From Candidatus Bathyarchaeota archaeon RBG_13_38_9 (lineage in GTDB: Archaea; Thermoproteota; Bathyarchaeia; 40CM-2-53-6; RBG-13-38-9), in assembly GCA_001775955.1 (NCBI GenBank), contig MEZD01000001.1, positions 75,197-108,349 of the forward strand: 33,153 bases of DNA, given 5' to 3'. Shown here in pieces: positions 29,236-33,153 of this stretch. The position numbers were made by a program, and so were the translations under genes. The notes below the pieces were generated by a model. It had not been told where the DNA came from and ran no database searches. It worked only from the letters and a program-made list of their open reading frames with translations. Positions within the stretch are counted from its first letter, which is position 1. Each line of letters opens with the position of its first letter.

Positions 29236-30312
29236 TTAGACTGTTAATGTTAGAGCTCCTGTGGGACATTGAGAAACACATGCTTCACAAGTTACACAGT
29301 TTCCGGGATATTTATTTAACATCTTTTTGTGTTCCTCCACCATTTCAAATACTCCTTTGGGACAGATGTCATAACACATGCCACATTTAGTACATTTAGA
29401 TTGGTCAAGAACTATCGTGCTATTTACTATCTTTGATCTACCGCCGAACTTTATGTTTCCAAGTTTCTGAATTCCTATCTTGACTAATATTGGGTCAAAT
29501 TGGCTTTTTTGTAATGGAGTTGCTCCATCAAAATCAATTCCTATTATTAGGATTAAACCCATGGCTATGAATAGAAGATTCTGGATATACTTGGTTTGGT
29601 TGATAGCTAGAAAGTTGAAGGAGATAACTCCGATTACTATTAGAATTTCCAAAAACAGTATTTTCCGCCATCCTGATTTTCCAGGAATGAATGGTTGCAG
29701 ACCATACATTAGGAATATCAAACCCCAGCCTAACAGAATGACCTCAGCAAACCAATCCTTCGAGAAAAATTCTATGATTATTAAAACAAAGATTAGGAAA
29801 GTCGTGGATATACCAAGGCCGACGTCAATTCGATCAATAAAAGGCCATCTTACTCTGCGCATTTTGTCCGTTTTCTTGAGTCCATCGTTCACATATTCTG
29901 GTATATCCTGTGCATATACAGGACCGAACTTGCAATCCCATCCTGTTTCTTTCTTTACAAGTTTAACATCAATTCCAGCAGCTGAAAGCTGAGGTAATAT
30001 TAAAATTCGATGTTCAACTTTCTCATCGATATTAGAAGTCTTGACTACTGGGATTATAGAATGAGCTGTAAAATTGGATCCTCTTGCAGCGCACCAAACA
30101 TTGATACCATTTGTTGGCACTACTAGCAGATAACAATCCTGATTTTTGAGATATTGAGTTAATCTCTTTACTGTGAGATCAAAATTAGCTGTGACGAAGA
30201 CTGGACTATTTTTATTTGGATTTCCAAAAATTCTTACTCCGGGTTCTACAGAAAGTGGCATTAGACGAAAAAAGGTTCCAAAAAATGTTCTTAAAATCTC
30301 TTTGAACTTCAA
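29236..30312 (-). CDS. HgcA-HgcB-like fusion: corrinoid-binding domain, TM region, C-terminal 2x[4Fe-4S] ferredoxin
   Basis: GNPNKNSPVFVTANFDLTVKRL, NGINVWCAARGS cap motif, RILILPQLSAAGIDVKLVKKETGWDCKFGPVYAQDIPEYV, several TMs, CTKCGMCYDICP and CVTCEACVSQCP. Confidence 0.85.
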   Translation of the reverse strand: MKFKEILRTFFGTFFRLMPLSVEPGVRIFGNPNKNSPVFVTANFDLTVKRLTQYLKNQDCYLLVVPTNGINVWCAARGSNFTAHSIIPVVKTSNIDEKVEHRILILPQLSAAGIDVKLVKKETGWDCKFGPVYAQDIPEYVNDGLKKTDKMRRVRWPFIDRIDVGLGISTTFLIFVLIIIEFFSKDWFAEVILLGWGLIFLMYGLQPFIPGKSGWRKILFLEILIVIGVISFNFLAINQTKYIQNLLFIAMGLILIIGIDFDGATPLQKSQFDPILVKIGIQKLGNIKFGGRSKIVNSTIVLDQSKCTKCGMCYDICPKGVFEMVEEHKKMLNKYPGNCVTCEACVSQCPTGALTLTV

Positions 30313-30317
30313 TCTGA

Positions 30318-30977
30318 TTACTCCTTTTGGCCAACAAATAATGCGAATGAATCGATGAAGCTTCTCCGTTCACAAATAATTTTGAACCCTGCATTCGTCA
30401 TTGGGCCTTTGATGTCTTCTAATGTTTTAGTTGAAGTCTGAGTGAGAAGATAGGTTATTAGTGCTAAGGGAATTCGTATTGATGAGTGTACTATATGTTT
30501 CCATGATGATCGAGGTTTTACCTCATCCGCAATTATGATTAATCCATTAGGTCTTAGTATTCGATAGGCTTGACTTAATACATATTTTTGTTCATCAGCG
30601 TATAACTCACTAAAAACTAATGTACTGACAATTCTATCGAATGTATTGTCATTGAATGCTTTTTCCATTTCGATGGCACCCATTTCTTCAAGTTGAATTT
30701 TTTCAATCAAATTGTGTTCCCGAACTTTTCGTTCTGCTATTGCTAACATTTGACTTGATTTATCGAATGCAACTACTGATGCTCCTTTCTTAGCACAGGA
30801 TATTGCCAAGGTTCCAGTGCCACAGCCAATTTCTAGGACTTTATTACTTTCATGAACATATTCTTCAACGATCTCTTGCTGCATTCTCCTGTCTTGTCCG
30901 AAAGATATCAAATTTATTCCCATATCGTACCGTTGGGGTGCCGATTCTAGGATTTTCATAAAAACGTAGCTTGCCAT
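30318..30977 (-). CDS. Class I SAM-dependent methyltransferase
   Basis: VLEIGCGTGTLAISCAKKGASVVAFDKS; FDRIVSTLVFSEL; ILRPNGLIIIADE; ends 5 bp before the HgcA-like ORF. Confidence 0.88.
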   Translation of the reverse strand: MASYVFMKILESAPQRYDMGINLISFGQDRRMQQEIVEEYVHESNKVLEIGCGTGTLAISCAKKGASVVAFDKSSQMLAIAERKVREHNLIEKIQLEEMGAIEMEKAFNDNTFDRIVSTLVFSELYADEQKYVLSQAYRILRPNGLIIIADEVKPRSSWKHIVHSSIRIPLALITYLLTQTSTKTLEDIKGPMTNAGFKIICERRSFIDSFALFVGQKE

Positions 30978-31017
30978 CTACTAGCTCCATTTAGAATTAA
31001 ATGCTGAACATTAATGA

Positions 31018-31209
31018 AAGAATTGGTATAACAAAAGTAAGCGCGCGCTAATAGATGAAACAGGTGTTAGAATACATTTCATACTTTTTGGAGACGATGC
31101 CCGACATACTCCTGGCGGCACTTACATGACGATCTGTGGCGGTCTCAAAGATTCAGATGGAAAATATTGGAAATCGTCTATTAGAGTTTGGAGATTTAAG
31201 GCTGTTTAG
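31018..31209 (+). pseudogene. Open frame without start codon; protein-like remnant or small gene
   Basis: KNWYNKSKRALIDETGVRIHFILFGDDARHTPGGTYMTICGGLKDSDGKYWKSSIRVWRFKAV*. Confidence 0.35.
31040..31049. repeat. Palindrome AGCGCGCGCT, copy 3 (upstream of methyltransferase/HgcAB-like operon)
   Basis: Exact 10-bp match. Confidence 0.85.
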
Positions 31210-31249
31210 TACACTATCGTTTCCATTTCTTTTTTTGTTTTATGATCAA

Positions 31250-32311
31250 TTATTTTTTCGCTATTTTCCATAAGACCATACCAATTAGAACTGTCAAGAA
31301 TATCAATGAGGGAGAAAGAAGAATTGCTTGTATTGACACACTTGAGATTGCAGCTTCCACTGCGTAACTCAACCAGTACATATGCATAAGTAATATTCCA
31401 AGGAAGCTTCCAATAGCGATTTCTGAGAGAACAATTTTTTTCGCCGCCCATCCGAATATTTCAAGGAGAATAATTGTCGCTATTATGAAGAATAGAATTC
31501 TTGTCACCAGTTCTAGTGTTTGATTGAAATAGAGATATGGTAACGACATGTCAATGAACAATGTTAAACCTGCGAATGCGATTATACTGGCGAAGGTATA
31601 GTTAAGATCAAACGTTATTTTACTGGATCCTTTATCTGGAATTTGCCCTCTCAACAGCCATACAATGAAGAGAATTAATAGAGCATATGCAGAAAGGATT
31701 CCTACGAAAAACATTAGTGAGATGTCAAACGAGATTCCATAAAGGAAAAAGATTGTTGGGACTGTTAGAGTTAGTAATGTTGAAACAATTTTGAATAGAA
31801 CTGCTATAGATAAATTGAGTTCGTATTTAGTTGCGACATAGTATGCAATTAAAGCTACCCAACCAAATTGTATTACTACAAGTGATAGCCTTTCGAGCAT
31901 TACTAGAAGTGTGAATATTGAGGATGCAATATCTATTGGCAGCAACCCTGCGATGGCTAGAGTGAAAGCTTCTCCTACACCGAATCCTAAGGCGAATGTT
32001 AGATATCCATATAGATTCAGGTTTTTGAGTCGTTCATGTCTTTGAAGAAAGAGATAGACGGCTATTACTTCGATTAACTCGACTATGGTAATCGTTAGAA
32101 AGTAAGGTATTGTATCAGGATTCGCCAAGAACGGGAAACTATCCCAGAGAACTGTTAGCAAGACCAACTTTGTAGCAAGAGCACATGCCCAGCTTAGCCA
32201 ACCAATAAGGAAAATACCAAGGTTCGGTCTGAATTTTACTATGGCTACTATGAGTGCTATTAGACCTCCCGCGAACAATGTCAGACTATTTAGAAAATAC
32301 ATAGGAAACAC
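31250..32311 (-). CDS. Polytopic membrane protein, possibly YhfC-like intramembrane protease family
   Basis: 353 aa, many TM segments; VELIEVIAVYLFL and FALGFGVGEA motifs. Confidence 0.6.
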   Translation of the reverse strand: MFPMYFLNSLTLFAGGLIALIVAIVKFRPNLGIFLIGWLSWACALATKLVLLTVLWDSFPFLANPDTIPYFLTITIVELIEVIAVYLFLQRHERLKNLNLYGYLTFALGFGVGEAFTLAIAGLLPIDIASSIFTLLVMLERLSLVVIQFGWVALIAYYVATKYELNLSIAVLFKIVSTLLTLTVPTIFFLYGISFDISLMFFVGILSAYALLILFIVWLLRGQIPDKGSSKITFDLNYTFASIIAFAGLTLFIDMSLPYLYFNQTLELVTRILFFIIATIILLEIFGWAAKKIVLSEIAIGSFLGILLMHMYWLSYAVEAAISSVSIQAILLSPSLIFLTVLIGMVLWKIAKK

Positions 32312-32380
32312 TTGATCAAATGAATTCTTAGACTGATATTAAAGACAAATATGAAGTCTTCCCTTTACATTGTTGTATGT

Positions 32381-32941
32381 TTATTGTTTCTCTCCACAAT
32401 TTTGACAGAAATCGGACTGAAGTGGTAGAGAGGTTCCACATTTAGAACAAAAATGGGCTTGAGTGGGTTTAATCTGTTTTTGGTTAGCAGCGACGAAAAC
32501 AAGGTTAGATGAAGTAAGTTTATTGATCTTTAGAATGTTTTTCAGTGTACTTCCAACTTCTGATGGTGTACCATTTGATTCTATAGATACAATCCTTTGA
32601 TCTAGAACAATATCTGCTTTCACCGTCACTTTTTCTTGTGTCTGATAGATTTGTTGAAGAAATTGTGAACTGATATTAAGAAGCTCATAAGCTACAGTTT
32701 CCTTAAGAATAGTCAAAGTTAATTCTGGATAGAAAGGGGGAGTGGGATATCCTGGTGGAGGATCAGGTATCACAACGATCTGGGTCTTGAATCCTTTCTT
32801 TTCGAGTCTACCAGCTAACTCTGTCAGAGAAGGATTTTCTTGAGTTCCAGGATTCTTCCAGATTATCACATCAAATCCAGAATCAATGTATGGTTTTATA
32901 AAGTCCAATGGAGAGGACGGAGAATTCATTGTTGAGGCCAA
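32381..32941 (-). CDS. Hypothetical protein with C-terminal zinc ribbon
   Basis: C-terminal FCSKCGTSLPLQSDFCQNCGEKQ. Confidence 0.65.
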   Translation of the reverse strand: MASTMNSPSSPLDFIKPYIDSGFDVIIWKNPGTQENPSLTELAGRLEKKGFKTQIVVIPDPPPGYPTPPFYPELTLTILKETVAYELLNISSQFLQQIYQTQEKVTVKADIVLDQRIVSIESNGTPSEVGSTLKNILKINKLTSSNLVFVAANQKQIKPTQAHFCSKCGTSLPLQSDFCQNCGEKQ

Positions 32942-33014
32942 ATCTTTCGCCCAGATTTCTTGATCATAGTAACTGTTTAAAGCTTCGGAATCTCGTGAAT
33001 TGACACTAATTATC

Positions 33015-33153
33015 TTAGGACATTCTACTTCTTCTAATGGTCATAATATAGATGAGGAATGTTATAACCGATATGAATGCAGACACAAATGCAAATATCC
33101 AAATTGGAGAATCGGTTGTGCTAGAAGCCCATCTTGCTTCGATCAGTTTTGGT
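33015..33153 (-). CDS. C-terminus of a protein with a terminal TM (runs off window end)
   Basis: Open frame PKLIEARWASSTTDSPIWIFAFVSAFISVITFLIYIMTIRRSRMS*. Confidence 0.55.
   Translation of the reverse strand, partial: PKLIEARWASSTTDSPIWIFAFVSAFISVITFLIYIMTIRRSRMS

Noticed and set aside
1-33153. Most short ORFs antisense to long genes (e.g. 722..997-, 3493..3786-, 5104..5343+, 15933..16151+, 27041..27478-)
   Set aside because: Antisense to well-supported coding genes, with compositions typical of chance ORFs.
1-33153. CRISPR arrays, rRNA genes, insertion sequences
   Set aside because: No regularly spaced direct repeats, no rRNA-like sequence and no transposase found by reading; not exhaustively computed.

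Overview
This 33 kb window is AT-rich and archaeal. Evidence: archaeal-type Icd, geranylgeranyl reductase, ThiL, ADP-forming acyl-CoA synthetase alpha subunit and AlaX, plus tRNAs that look intron-interrupted with CCA mostly encoded. Most of it is ordinary single-copy metabolic and membrane-protein coding sequence. Five signals stand out. (1) A two-gene minus-strand operon at 29.2-31.0 kb encodes a SAM methyltransferase and a single-chain HgcA-HgcB-like protein. That protein has a corrinoid cap motif NVWCAARG, a transmembrane region and a C-terminal 2x[4Fe-4S] ferredoxin, and is the best candidate for an unusual system. (2) A CBS-domain protein at 14.4-15.6 kb ends in what looks like an HPF/RaiA ribosome-hibernation fold. 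(3) Four tRNA genes (Asp, Lys, Leu, Thr) all appear interrupted, several at non-canonical positions. (4) A 19-bp duplication of the tRNA-Leu 3' end lies 867 bp downstream of the gene, like an integration scar. (5) The palindrome AGCGCGCGCT occurs three times at roughly 11-kb spacing. Smaller oddities are a decayed substrate-binding-protein gene next to a molybdate/tungstate-type ABC transporter, an asparagine-synthetase-like protein lacking the glutaminase Cys, and two genes apparently broken or recoded at A6 runs. All family calls come from reading the sequence. No database search was run.
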